DNA from: Psilocybe azurescens
Taxonomy: Eukaryota > Basidiomycota > Agaricomycetes > Agaricales > Agrocybaceae
Assembly (NCBI GenBank): GCA_023853785.1
Contig: JAJIRX010000567.1
Location: 1,650,904-1,714,903 of the forward strand
Reading direction: 5' to 3'
DNA length: 64,000 bases
Below the pieces are notes generated by a model. The model worked only from the letters and a program-made list of their open reading frames with translations, was not told the DNA's origin and ran no database searches. Position numbers and translations under genes: made by a program. The number at the start of each line of letters is the position of its first letter. Position 1 is the stretch's first letter. Positions 11,010 to 22,549 of the stretch are shown piece by piece.

Positions 11010-11882
11010 CTACATCCTCTCTGCTTCAATATCTTCCTCGATCTTTGCTCTTTGACCCTATAGTCGATGGCCAGTGTTAGTCCATGCAAGTGTACGAACT
11101 GGCCGTGAGGCTAGTAAGCCAGTACTCACAAGCCTTGTATCTGCTTCCCCTTCGTCCTCTGGTGACCTCCCTCGTTTGAGCTTCCTGTCAGCTTGGGCGG
11201 CATTATCTTCTTGCTTCCAGTCCCCGCCTCCACCCGCCACAGCACCAGGACCGTCCTGAGCATCAGCATACCGTTCCTCGACCTCTTTCCTCCGTTCAAT
11301 TTCGATTCGTTGAGCTTGAGCACCCCATCCTCCACGTCCTGGGTCGTAGTCCTGCCGGTGTTCGTCTCTTACCTGTCCACCACTTTTGCCTCGTCCGAAT
11401 TGCCGACCCTCCTTGTAGCCTAAGTCAAGGTCGCATCGTATTATCCGTTCGTCGAGTTTGGTGCCACTAACATAACGCATACTTGCAAGAGCTTCTGCAT
11501 GAGTATAATATTCTACGAAGCAGAAACCACATGGTGTCCTGCGGGGTTGGGTTGAGCGAGGTATATTTACACAGCATGGGCGTTCAGCTCACCTTGTGTT
11601 CCTGTCAAGACCCATGATTATTCGCTTAATGCCTCCACCGTCTTCGGGGCTGGCGCATTTTGTAAAGAGCTCATATATTTGCTCTTCCGTTGTATAGAAA
11701 CTCAAGTTACCAATCTAGAAGTCAAAGATGGTTTGATTCCTTCGTGGCGCGGAATAATGTTAGCGACCTACATAGAGTGTTGTTGATTTTGCGAGAAGAT
11801 CATTCTGCCTCTGACGGTCGACACGGGTTTGAGAGTCTTTGTAATTCGAAGGTTGGTCCAAGGAGGAGACTACATGAGCCAT
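11010..11882 (-). CDS. CBC2: Nuclear cap-binding complex small subunit (CBP20)
   Basis: Binds the m7G cap of nuclear RNAs with the large subunit and couples capping to splicing and export. The N-terminus reads [20 protein letters not shown]. The RRM is clear: [20 protein letters not shown] (RNP2), [20 protein letters not shown] and [20 protein letters not shown] (RNP1), then [20 protein letters not shown] and [18 protein letters not shown], the cap-binding C-terminal stretch. Cap-stacking Tyr residues are in place. A basic/acidic tail ends [12 protein letters not shown] after a last intron. Introns lie in the N-terminus, in TR|TP and near the end. Its start is only 151 bp from Rpt3's, a shared divergent promoter. 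Confidence 0.94.
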
Positions 11883-12032
11883 TTTGAATTTCAATACAAC
11901 TTGGGTCAGTCCAAAGACAGCAGTGACCGGGCATGGGTTATTCGGGGATCACCTTCCCACGGTCCATTTACTGAATTGGGAAGCAACGCGTCCAAGCCGC
12001 GTCAGCTCTCTTTCACAGTAACTCACACCGCC

Positions 12033-13665
12033 ATGGATGAAATTGGAATCGAAATTCAACGAAATGTGTGTTCTGCCTATATAACCTGTCATTTAATGTC
12101 TAACCTGCATGCATAGGAACCGACCTTTGAGTCGGTGATGAGCGAGAAGTCAGCGCTCATCCACGAACTTCAGGAGGAGGATCTGTATATCAAGTACAAG
12201 AAACTCGCGCGTCATCTAGAGATGCTCGATATCCAGGAGAGCTATATCAAGGACGAACAGGCTAATCTAAAACGAGAACTCATTCGTGCTCAAGAAGAAG
12301 TGAAACGCATTCAATCGGTCCCACTCGTCATTGGCCAATTCCTGGAACCTATTGACCAGCACACAGGAATTGTTGGCTCAACGACTGGATCCAACTATGT
12401 GGTTCGAATTCTTTCGACTCTTGATCGAGAATTATTGAAACCCTCGTCATCTGTTGCACTGCATCGGCATTCAAACGCTTTGGTAGATATTCTTCCTCCG
12501 GAAGCAGATTCATCTATCGCCATGCTTGGAAAGGATGAGAAACCAGACACTTCTTATGCTGATGTTGGAGGAATGGACTCACAAAAGCAAGAAATCCGAG
12601 AGGCCGTTGAGCTACCTCTGACACATTTTGACCTATATAAGAAGATTGGTATCGACCCACCGCGGGGTGTGCTGTTGTATGGACCTCCTGGCAAGTTCGG
12701 ATTATGTCTTTGCCTAACCGATCTAATGTTATTGTTTATGATAGGAACTGGTAAAACGATGCTTGTCAAAGCTGTAGCACATCACACACAGGCGTCTTTT
12801 ATTCGTGTCGTTGGAAGCGAATTTGTCCAGAAATATCTCGGTGAAGGCCCTCGTATGGTTCGAGACGTCTTCCGAATGGCTCGAGAAAACTCCCCTGCTA
12901 TTATCTTCATCGACGAGATTGATGCTATTGCCACCAAACGTTTCGACGCCCAGACGGGCGCGGATCGAGAGGTACAGCGTATTCTACTCGAACTCCTCAA
13001 TCAAATGGATGGTTTCGACCAAGGGAGCACTGTCAAGGTACGACTTTGAAGAGGCATCGTTTGAACAACGGTTGATTATGATTAAGGTTATTATGGCTAC
13101 GAATCGTGCCGATACACTGGATCCTGCTCTTATGCGTCCTGGTCGTCTTGATCGTAAAATCGAATTCCCTCTCCCATCGCGGCGAGAGAAACGTTTGATT
13201 TTCCAGACTGTTACAAGTAAAATGAACCTTGGTCCCGACGTAGACTTGGAAGATTGTGCGCGAAACACTTGCCTTGGAGGTCCTAGAAACTAATTTCAAA
13301 ATATCCACAGACGTTTCGCGACCTGATCGAATATCCTCAGCGGAAATTGCATCTATTGTTCAAGCTGCTGGTCTTCAAGGTAGTTGGATCGTCGTAATTA
13401 TATTCAACCTATTTCTTAGACTGCTTTACAGCTGTTCGAAAGAATCGCTATGTCATTTTACCAGTCGACTTCGAGGAGGCTTGGAAGGTATGTTGCTTGG
13501 CTTTATTTGGTATCAAACCCTCATCAAACCTTAAAAACTCAACCTTCCTTCTTTCTTCCCACTACAGCAAACGGTCAAACGGTCGGACGAGACTCACGAA
13601 TTCTGTTCGTATTTCTTAAATTCGTATATTTCTTTTGCTCACTCAAGCTTTCTATAGATCGGTAG
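12033..13665 (+). CDS. RPT3: 26S proteasome AAA ATPase subunit Rpt3 (PSMC4)
   Basis: One of six ATPases in the proteasome base that unfold substrates. The coiled coil is followed by [19 protein letters not shown], the OB domain, Walker A GPPGTGKT, Walker [12 protein letters not shown], the arginine-finger region [20 protein letters not shown], and a C-terminal end THEFYR. Sequence such as [20 protein letters not shown] marks Rpt3 rather than other Rpt subunits. About eight exons are readable without a frame break. The intron inside the Walker A codons (12691-12744) starts GCAAGT, a GC-AG intron; using the nearby GT gives an in-frame stop. The final HbYX-like tail needs the last intron ending just before 13658. 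Confidence 0.96.
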
Positions 13666-13742
13666 TTGGAGTCTGGGCCATATTCTGTGAGCATCTTTTT
13701 CAATTGGTAGCTGACGATACCCTGACCGACCACGTTCATCCA

Positions 13743-14281
13743 GATGTCTTTCTTGTACTTTACGCACTCCTTTTGGCAATCAGATCCCTTTCCCTATTGT
13801 TCCCGAGACCTTTACCTGGCTATTTGCGCTCTCCTCACTTTAGCGTCCTTCCGATAATTCCCGACGGATTGGCGCCCATTCAAAAGAGCAATATCGAGTT
13901 GTCACTTGCCTTTTCATTTCTCATTCTCTATCGCTTCGGCGCGTCTCCGCTGTTCATTAATTTGATCGCAGTTGGGTATGGAGAAGAAGCAAAGCGAACC
14001 TGACACATTCTTCATAGTAGCTGTGTGGAATTTCGATGAGTACTTCTCTCTATTTCAGTTTCTGATTTGTTCCACTTTTAGATAGCCCTTGACAATGACA
14101 ATACCCTTTCATTTGAGTTGTCCGATTTCCTTTTTTCCCCTTCGCAATCGCTTCTCGACACTCTGGACGGCGTTGACAAACCCACACGCACGTTCTCATT
14201 TTATGGAAGCTACAAAGACTATATCGACTATTCTCTCCTGGAGGATAGGAGCCTGCATCATTTTCAAGCTTCCTGATAATG
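13743..14281 (+). CDS. Unresolved gene fragment downstream of Rpt3
   Basis: Two stretches look coding but do not join cleanly. One around 13980-14040 reads MEKKQSEPDTFFIVAVWNFD; the other at 14084-14281 reads LDNDNTLSFELSDFLFSPSQ and ends SLLEDRSLHHFQAS. Upstream, 13743 onward reads MSFLYFTHSFWQSDPFPY and stops early. The codon usage and D/S/L-rich pattern of the last part suggest a real C-terminus. I do not recognise the family and cannot set introns or decide whether frame errors are involved. Confidence 0.3.
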
Positions 14282-15543
14282 TAGAAGTACGAAGATTGGC
14301 TAGGTGACAACTATACCATTCACTACATTGCATGCATTTTGTGTATAGTTATGCAAAATATGAATCAGCTTCATTATATATTTCGATATCGACAACATGT
14401 AAATGTTTAAGGGCAAGTGTACATAGTTGATAGGTGTAGGTCTGGGCCAGAATGGTCCAATATTAAATAAATTAAATCGAAAAAGGAAAGTAGAGTGAAA
14501 GTGACATACTCTATACCGATGTTGGTCCTTGGATTCACTCTACATAAAATTTCCAAAAGGACCATATCGTTGATCCATTGTTTTTCGAGCGCTGCGCAGC
14601 ATGTAAGTACCGTGAAAGTCAAGTAAGTTGACCTTTCCAACATTTTTTCCTTTGCGCTTTCGTGTGTTTGTGTAAATTTCATTTAAGTGATAGATTGGCT
14701 TGTAAAATCTGGGAGAGACAGAATGTAGAATGAAGTCTAAACAATACCAGAAAGTCGGGTTGGACCTTGGACCTGGACTTCGGACCTCAAATTTGGCCTT
14801 GGAATTCAGTGAAACTTGACTTGTACTCAACTTGTACTAACTAATGGTTAGGTTTAGGCAAGATTCAGGGTTGGACTTCCACACCGATCCGGGACTAAAA
14901 TGCTAGGAATGCCCAAGGTGGGCGGTCATAATTTCCAGCTGCCAGTGACAAATGGCTGTAAGTTGGCAAGGATGGGATGTCACTTTGGACCTACCGGTGC
15001 AACGATCATATAATGTCTAAATCCGGGTCCAAATCCAGGTCCACTTGGACCTTCCTCCCGGTCGATCGGACGTTCTCGCCAATAGTCAATTCTATGTCTC
15101 CCAATCTAGTTTACAGCACACCTATCTACGTTCTCCCGTACGTATTTTGAGATCTCGATACATTTCATTACCTGGAAATTTGATTTTAGTTTTGCCATAA
15201 TATGATAGAATTACATACATTGTTTGCTTAATATTTCTGCTTGTGTATGTGCTATAGCTCTTATATCTCAAGAGAGCATTTAGATAGCATACATGTATCT
15301 ACAACATATAGATTCAAGACCATCTTATGAGACAGTAGATTGATTCGAGCCTTAGTTTCCACTGATTTGTTTACACCTGTATATGCTTTTTCAAACTCAG
15401 TTAGGTCTTATTCGCGCTGTGCGCTGCCCATAGTTGTTTATTTATGTTACGTTTCAGGTAAAGAAATAACTGAGCTTTCTTTTCTTACATGCAGAATGAT
15501 CAACGTCCTCCTCTTCACCCCCCCTTGATCTCGTGCCGTAGAA
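14282..15543. other. Long intergenic stretch containing a transposon-like inverted repeat
   Basis: About 1.26 kb without a recognisable gene. Apart from the inverted-repeat segment at 14755-15056 the sequence is AT-rich with no structure I can name. It must include the promoter of the P5C reductase gene. Confidence 0.5.
14755..15056. mobile_element. Possible small inverted-repeat element
   Basis: The left part contains ggttggaccttggacctgga and the right part contains ggtccaaatccaggtccact, imperfect reverse complements rich in GGACC/GGTCC. Similar GGACCTGG-rich ends occur in fungal hAT-type MITEs as I know them. No target duplication was found, so the ends are approximate. Confidence 0.45.
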
Positions 15544-16747
15544 ATGGGATATTCACTCTGCATTTTAGGTTTGTGCTCTCATCTATGGCTCTGACAATGA
15601 ACCCATAGTATCTTAGGATGTGGTACCATGGGTATTGCCATCCTTTCTGGTGTAATAGACAGCCTTGATGCCATCTCTGCGAAGGTTTCTAATGGATTCC
15701 CGAAATGGGAGTCACATACGCCAGGAACTTTGACTCCTGTCCCAGATGCATCTGTTCCAAGCCGATTCCTCGCTTGTGTGAGCCGAGAGGAAACCGCTCA
15801 AAAGTTGCGCAAGATCTTTACCAGCCTAGGTGGTTTGGGATCCACTGTCGAAATTCTAGCTTCCAAAAACCTCCAAGCTGTCCAAGCTGCAGACGTCGTA
15901 ATCCTATGGTAAGAAATTTTGTTGATTTTCACGTTCTGTCTTGGTTTTGACACCTTTTCTTAGTTGTAAACCTCAGGTCACGTATACTATCCTCTCCGAA
16001 CCTGGGATCAAGGAAGCTTTGGATGGAAAGCTTTTGATTAGCATTCTGGCAGGGATTACCTTGCGGCAGCTTACAGACTGGGTGCTGCCTACGACTAGAG
16101 TGGTTCGTGCTATGCCCAACACTCCATGCAAGGTATGATTGCTCTCATCGTTCTTTTATTTGCTTGCTTATCGCCCCCTATCAGATCCGCGAGGGGATGA
16201 CCGTTGTCTCGAATCTTGTACCATCTGCCCATGAAGAAATGGATCGTTCTCTGATCCTCAAAATCTTTTCCTCCATCGGACGATGTCGATTCCTGGAAGA
16301 AAAACATTTTGATGCATGCACGGCTTTATCAGGTTCAGGACCTGCATTTGCTTGTATCTTCATGGAGGCGATGGCAGATGGAGGAGTCATGATGGGACTT
16401 CCAAGAGCGGAGGCTTTGGAATTGGCAGCTCAAAGTATGTTTGTGATTTTGATTGTTTGGAAGCTAGACATTTAACATAAAACCTATTTTAGCACTCCAA
16501 GGCGCCGCTCGTATGGTACTACAAGGAGGCGCACATCCAGCCCAGATCAAAGATTCGGTCACGAGTACGCCATTTTTTTTGCAAATTATTTGTTGAAAAT
16601 CACTTAAGTCGAAATACAGCACCTGGCGGTTGTACAATTGCGGGTCTTCTTGCATTGGAAGATGGAAAGGTTCGATCTACGATTGCTCGTGGCATTCAAA
16701 TTGCCACAGAACGCGCCAGTGAATTGGGACAACCTGGTAAAAAGTAA
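15544..16747 (+). CDS. PRO3: Pyrroline-5-carboxylate reductase
   Basis: Last enzyme of proline synthesis, reducing P5C with NAD(P)H. The dinucleotide-binding start MGYSLCILGCGTMGIAILSG needs a first intron 15569-15616. Then VVILCCKPQVTYTILSEPGI and VVRAMPNTPCKIREGMT follow, and the family signature appears as ALSGSGPAFACIFMEAMADG plus QIKDSVTTPGGCTIAGLLAL. The end is SELGQPGKK with TAA at 16745. Six exons with short introns, no frame break. The length of about 290 residues is normal. Confidence 0.95.
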
Positions 16748-16978
16748 ACAAAAATTTCTGGAGGAGTGGTCGATCTATCCAATGTATATCTGCAATTTTT
16801 CAAATTTGATATGGTTGTATGTGCGTTCAATAACCCAGGATGCTATCAAATTCATAGTCAAACTTAAATTGAAATAGTGGTTTTTTCTATTTTACTGCAG
16901 TTCTGTTGTCAGCCACAATTCTTGGCTTGCAAAGAGATACCTGGCTAACTACAGTGACTACGTTAGCCGTCAATTTTG

Positions 16979-17422
16979 ATGGCGACAACCACCCCAATAT
17001 CTTCATGTGTGTTATTTTTCAAGTTCATCCAAGGCCGAGTACTAAACAACAACATAGCTTCGGTGACCACTGCGGTCGTTATTGGCTTGTTTGTGATACT
17101 TGCAATTATCGTCGGCATCTTAGCATGGACTTGCCCTCCACCTTCCGCGCAGCCTCATCGCCAAGTTTGTAACACTGAGGCCGACGAGTTCAACAACCAG
17201 AGGGCTCTTGTTATGTATCCCAACGAAACACCACCATGTGGCTTCAGAAATGTCTTCGGCCGAAGGAGCCTTACAGGATTTAATGAAGTCATGGAATCGA
17301 TCAGAATCTCCCCTTCCAATCCAGCAATATTCGGAGATGGAAAGTGCGCGGAGCTCTCCATGAAGGTCGTTCTGACACCACCAACACCATCCAGGAATGG
17401 GGATTCTTCTGTATCCAAATGA
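16979..17422 (+). CDS. Small single-pass membrane protein of unknown function
   Basis: Short Ser/Thr-rich N-terminus (MATTTPISS), an intron of about 50 bp (GTGTGT to CATAG), then a strong transmembrane segment VVIGLFVILAIIVGILAW followed by CPPPSAQPHRQVC. The soluble C-terminal part of about 85 residues includes GRRSLTGFNEVMESIRISPS and ends NGDSSVSK. This looks like a type III or signal-anchor protein. The gene follows PRO3 on the same strand. I do not recognise the family. Confidence 0.55.
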   Translation: MATTTPISSCVLFFKFIQGRVLNNNIASVTTAVVIGLFVILAIIVGILAWTCPPPSAQPHRQVCNTEADEFNNQRALVMYPNETPPCGFRNVFGRRSLTGFNEVMESIRISPSNPAIFGDGKCAELSMKVVLTPPTPSRNGDSSVSK

Positions 17423-17734
17423 GTTCCGGGTTCTTGTATCTGATTATAGATAAATGACGTTTATGCCAAATTTATTCACTTGAAAATATGCTTAATATTT
17501 GGCTAAATCTGCCGACAATCTTCACAGGTGTCATTGGGATGTAAATAAACCTCCCAGAGTCTTTTCAATCACATGACAACCGCGACCTACAGTCAAGTCA
17601 CGCCCTTGTGGCGGTATCATTTCATGGCGCAAAAGTCTAACTCATGTCTTAATTTGCCTCTCCTTTTACTTGCTTTCACTTTTACAGTCTACCTGCAACC
17701 CATGCCAGTCTAATTTCATAGACAGATTCGTATA
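17423..17734. other. Intergenic, nothing recognised
   Basis: 312 bp between the small membrane protein and the RCC1-like gene, probably 3' end and promoter. No element identified. Confidence 0.45.
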
Positions 17735-19840
17735 ATGTTTAAAAACGTTCGGTTCCTGAAGCCTCACTTGCATCGAATTTACACATCGTCGGCATTGCAA
17801 GGAATTCGAGGAAATGGGGTCGCTATAACCATCGCCTCCACGGTACTAGCTGGATCTGGGCTATGGCTTTCTTCTAGTGTCGTTTACAACGATTCTGCAG
17901 CTCAATCCCCAAACGCAGGCAAACCCAAAACAATCGCCGTAGCAGTAGAGAAGCCCAATGACCCAAATACATTATATTCTTTAGTGTGGGGATCGAACGC
18001 GTGAGCATGTCATTCTCTTTATTGAGATATTCGCTCATTGCCACCAATAGAAACAAAACACTGTCGCCAGACTTATCTGCGGATGCTGCCCTTCGTACAC
18101 CTGCAGTTGCCCATTGGTTAGATGGTGTAGCCCTCAGAGATTTGCAGCTGCATCGGACACATGCCGCTTGCGTTGACGCCCGCGGCGATGTATATCAGTG
18201 GGGTAGCGGTTTCTTTGGTGAAACCCTTTCGGGAGCTCACCTTCCTAAACTCACCCTCAGAGGCAAAGTGTGTCTCTTTACGATTCAAAAATGCTCTATC
18301 GTTGACCGGCGTTCTTACTTGCTAGAATATCGTTCAACTCCAGCTTACCGATGAGAAAATCTATGCACTGTCTGCCTCGGGAAAGGTATATTCTCTCTCT
18401 AGGGAGATCATGGACCAGAAACTGCTTCCTGGGTCGCCTACTCCCTCAAGTGACTCGTGGTGGGGAACTGGTTGGCTTTGGGGTGAAGACGAGACGGTAG
18501 ATTACGTGCAGCTAACACCAACAGAGAAACTCGGCTGGCGAGAGTCGTCAGTCATCTTCGCCATTTTCTAATTCAAAACCATGCTCAATTTTCTGCGCTC
18601 GGTAGATTTATATCCATCAAAGCCGGCCAGAACCATCTTCTTGGGCTCACCTCTAGTGGACGCGTTTTTGCTCACCCAGTCAACAAACAGGCCAATCATT
18701 ACGGACAATTGGGCTTCAGTAAATTCTCTATTCCCGACCATGCTTCAGCGGTCACCAAGCAAGAAGCCCATTTGCATGTAGAACTCATCCCCAAATCCCT
18801 CAAAGACCCCTTCGTTAACAGCTCTCGAGGAGTTCGGATTAAATCGACAACCTACACGTCACAAAAATCTTGTCAATGTTGATGATAAAAGCGTCAGATT
18901 TTGTCCGTACTTCTTTGAGGTGCCTGTGCTCCGTGGGGTTCAAGGAGCCGAGGTTGCAGCTGGTGGAAGGACTAGTTTTGTTCGAACCCAAGATGGGCGG
19001 GTTCTGGGATGGGGGCTAATGAATATGGGTTGGTTTCTTTCCTATGAAACTAGGATGTGACTATAGTGATCGCTTTTTTAGGCAAATTGGTCTAGGGGCT
19101 AATGTGGCCCTTGACACCATTACAGTCCCGACTGAGGTGATTCTTTGGCGTTTCGTTCCGACTAATATCCGTAGCAAGTGTCTTGACGTATCTGCGGGTA
19201 CGCAAGACTTGATCCATCCTCCGATATATGTCAATTATCTAAATTTCCTTTAGGAGGCGATCTTACGTCGTTTACTGTGGAGAGAGAGGGCACCAAACAC
19301 ACTCCAACAACTATCGACTTACTCATGTCTGGTAATGGCCAGCTTGGTGGACTTGGGAATAATCTTTATTCAACTGTCCAAGGAAATCCATCGCGAGTGA
19401 AAGGTATCAGCGGCTTGCTTCAATGTAAGCATAATTCGTTAGCTTTTGGGAATGTGAAACGGAACAAGACATTGTCATTCACAGACAGCGACCGCCTTGA
19501 CCGCCTCGAGCCGATAAAGCCTGAAGAAATATCAATTTCTCCCTCTGGTCATGTTCTTCTGTCATTGAACACCGCCGAAGAGTCGGGCGGAGTTGGAGGG
19601 CGCGACCTTATGGTCTGGGGTAGGAACCTTGATTCTGAACTAGGCAACGGGAAGAAAGCAAGTTTGGTAATTCCAACCGCATTGCAAAATAGTGAGGGCG
19701 AAAGGTTCATGCTCATGAATCAAAAAGCCGGCGAGGTGAAAGACCTGCATGGCAAAGTTTGGAAACGAGGTGTGAAGGTTGAACAACGAGCCGTTGCGGG
19801 ATATGCGAGTAGTATCGTCTATTGGAAAATTGTAGAGTAA
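17735..19840 (+). CDS. FMP25: Mitochondrial RCC1-repeat protein (Fmp25-like), with two frame breaks
   Basis: In yeast Fmp25 is an inner-membrane RCC1-type protein needed for respiratory complex III assembly. Here a basic N-terminus (MFKNVRFLKPHLHRIYTSSA), suited to mitochondrial import, precedes a hydrophobic segment and RCC1 blades: YSLVWGSNANK, CVDARGDVYQWGSGFFGETL, SIKAGQNHLLGLTSSGRVFA, TSFVRTQDGRVLGWG, QIGLGANVALDTITVPTE, IDLLMSGNGQLGGLGNNLYS, RDLMVWGRNLDSELGNGK and AVAGYASSIVYWKIVE. Two one-base breaks are needed: one base too many in the CCCCTT tract near 18807-18812, and one G too few in the G5 run at 19011-19015 (G6 gives WGANEYGQIGLG). They cancel. About six introns. Confidence 0.87.
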
Positions 19841-20234
19841 TTAAGTAATAACGAGCGGAAGTAATTAATAGAAAACATCTTTGCCTAGATTAGAAATTTA
19901 ACTTGTTGATCATAACCCCTGTCTTCTTATCTCGAAATTGTCTTTGCTCGGCAATAGTGAGCAATGCGAGCTGCCTACCCGAGTTTGCTCTAGTGTACTG
20001 TCGTCGGCGCTCTCACAGGTCCTGCCAATTCTGAGTTCTCTATCTATATCCGAGTGGTAACTAGGTTGGTCTAATTCCGTCTTTTGACTTGAGCAGGTGC
20101 GTATCATTCTTGTCTTCCCTTTGCAACCAACCTGAGAAGAACAATTCATGACCTCTTATCAGCATCGCGCTGCCCAGCTGTATTCCGTTTCATCCCTTAC
20201 GTCCTACCTTTTTTAAATTTTTATTCGCGACAAG
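19841..20234. other. Intergenic, nothing recognised
   Basis: About 390 bp between two plus-strand genes; terminator and promoter region without an identifiable element. Confidence 0.45.
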
Positions 20235-21568
20235 ATGCCTCCGGATTTATGTTCCACGGCACCCTGTAAGAGTGCACCACAACCAAACTCGTCGACTATT
20301 ACTTCTTCCTCGTCTTGCATTAAGGCATTTGCCCGGTCACCCTCCTCCACGATGGCCCGATCTTTAAATTTAGTCGAAGATGATTCCGACGATGAGATTA
20401 TCTGGGGTGTCTCAGAAGAGTCTTTATCCACCAACTCTTCCGAAAACGAATCTGAAGACTACGATTATGTCGTTCTAAACAAACCCCTTCGCCTTTGCAC
20501 CCTGCTACAGGCTTATCGACAGCCATGGAAGATAGAAATCTCGGTGTTCACACACCGGGTACTATTGCTACATCTGGGCCTCTAGAGACTCAGATGAGTG
20601 CTCTTAGCTTGACTGCAAGGCCATCGTCTCAAAGGAAGAAAGCTAAGAAGATGGATGAGACGGCACGACAGCCTCAGCCTGTATCAAACAAACGGCGGAA
20701 GGCGAAACCGAGAAAAACTGATCCCTCTACCGATTCTTCGCCTAAAGTGTCGAGGGAGGGTACAGTCAAAACCTCTGTCCATCCCGCTCACCGTGTTGGA
20801 GAAACAGAATGGTTTGAAGAGATGGCGGTCGTTAATTTTACGGGTCTCGGTTCACGGTCTATCGTCGACGATTACTCGGACAGGCAGTCCGTTGTCTCGT
20901 ACGACAACGAGTCCTTTACTTCCCCAACACTGTACGAGGAAGCATCAACGTTCATTTCATCGTACGTATCCTTCTTTGTCTTTATTTATGTGCATCCGCG
21001 CTCTGAAACTTTAATTATTGACATCTATATTTACGACCGTACTACTTCGTTTTAGGTTCCTATCAAACCCCGAGGCAAAGAACGACACCGTCTGTCGGTT
21101 GGCCCTCCTCCAATCCCTCATCATTGAGTTGGGCCTTGCGACACCATCTCTCCCTGACTCGCTGTCTGCCGCAAGGGCCTTTCTCAGGTCTCGCGCGTTC
21201 CTCAATATTCGGGAGTACATCGCCGTGCGAGAACAGGGACCGGAGGCTGTGCAGCGTGTGCTTTATCCAAGCAAGAGCGCTCTCATCAAAGATATCAAGA
21301 AGAGACGTAACACGGCGTCCCTCAAGTGGGTCAAGCAACATGGGCTCCAAGTCCTCCTAGTTGGGTGGACACATTGATTGATCGATTTTCCATTGATCAC
21401 CTCGACCCTTTGACCTCGGACGACAGGAAAAACTTGGAAGAACTTGAATCGGTCAACTGCCCACAACAACTTACCGAGAAGATAATTTATCTAACAAGAA
21501 CCCACATTGGTGGTACTGAAAAACCAATGAAACCATGTACGATATATATGTTTTGTAGGTGTATGTAA
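20235..21568 (+). CDS. Unknown Ser- and Lys-rich protein, probably nuclear, with two frame breaks
   Basis: The N-terminus MPPDLCSTAPCKSAPQPN leads into an acidic patch (LVEDDSDDEIIWG), a basic region (QRKKAKKMDE, SNKRRKAKPRK, a likely nuclear signal), then EWFEEMAVVNFTGLGSRSIV. After one intron comes a helical domain containing FLSNPEAKNDTVCRLALLQS, ARAFLRSRAFLNIREYIAVR and IKDIKKRRNTASLKWVKQHG, and then SWVDTLIDRFSIDHLDPLTS. Reading through requires one extra C in the C4 run at 20484-20487 and one extra G in the G3 run at 21342-21344. The helical block looks conserved, but I cannot name the family. Confidence 0.62.
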
Positions 21569-22549
21569 ACTTCCTTTATGAGCGCCCAAGTCAACTTGGG
21601 TGCATTGTGATGATCTTGCTCAGCAGCTGTTCTTACATTCCTCTCTTTCTGTATTCCTTCTAATTATTATTATTCTCTCTCTATATTTTGTTATTTCTAT
21701 TGTCCGTCTTCTCCCGTTTGCTCTGTGCTCGGCTATCTTCAGTTCGGCATTTTCGTTTCTATAGACCTTCACATTTCAGAATTTTGATTTGACTTGGTCT
21801 TTTACTGTTTTCTTGTACGCGTACTTGTTTTCGCTATTAGGATTTCTTGGGTTATGCTGTACTTGTGTGCTGTAGGTCTACTAGGTAGAGAGAATTGTTG
21901 TATAATTGAAACTATCCTGTTATTTTTGCTGTCGTTGACCATGGTTAAAAGCTTCGACCAAAAGTAACATTTGGTCTTCAAAGCAACGGTGAATTGGCAT
22001 AGCAAACCACTGCAAGAGACCATGCATGGCGCCCATAAAATAGGCTGGTATTGGGACAATATGCCTGGACACGAAATAAGGGGGCTCATGCCACCTCTGT
22101 AATAGAAGAATCAATGGAGAACATGCTGACAGAGTGAAAAGCTTCGGGTCAAGCGCCGATATGGGAAGCGGCTGAGGAACTCCGGCGCCTTCGAGGACAG
22201 GGAAGGATGTTAGTGTTATATACGCCAAGAAGGCTCAGCCGCTTTTTGTGGGGCCACCCCAAATTAAATAGATTGCGCGCATGACGATCACTCACCGATC
22301 GCGTCCACAGATAGCCAGACGCTTCAGTGGAATGCAGGAGAAAAAAATATAGGGCGTATAAGCGTATTGTGCTTGAGGGGTATATAAAAGGTAATGGATC
22401 AACCGGCTCAAGACAAAAGAGTAGCATACGTAGACATGGAAAATAAAAAGGAGCAGTTAAGTATGTAAATTGTGGCGTTGAGTGAGTAAGATGTAACACT
22501 CAAATATGACCAGGCCTCCATGATATGAAACCAAACCCATAGATGAAAA
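21569..22549. other. Gene-free stretch of about 980 bp
   Basis: T-rich just after 21600, then mixed sequence. Minus-strand open frames here (21802-22499) have low-complexity or improbable composition and I do not accept them. No RNA gene or repeat recognised. Confidence 0.5.
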
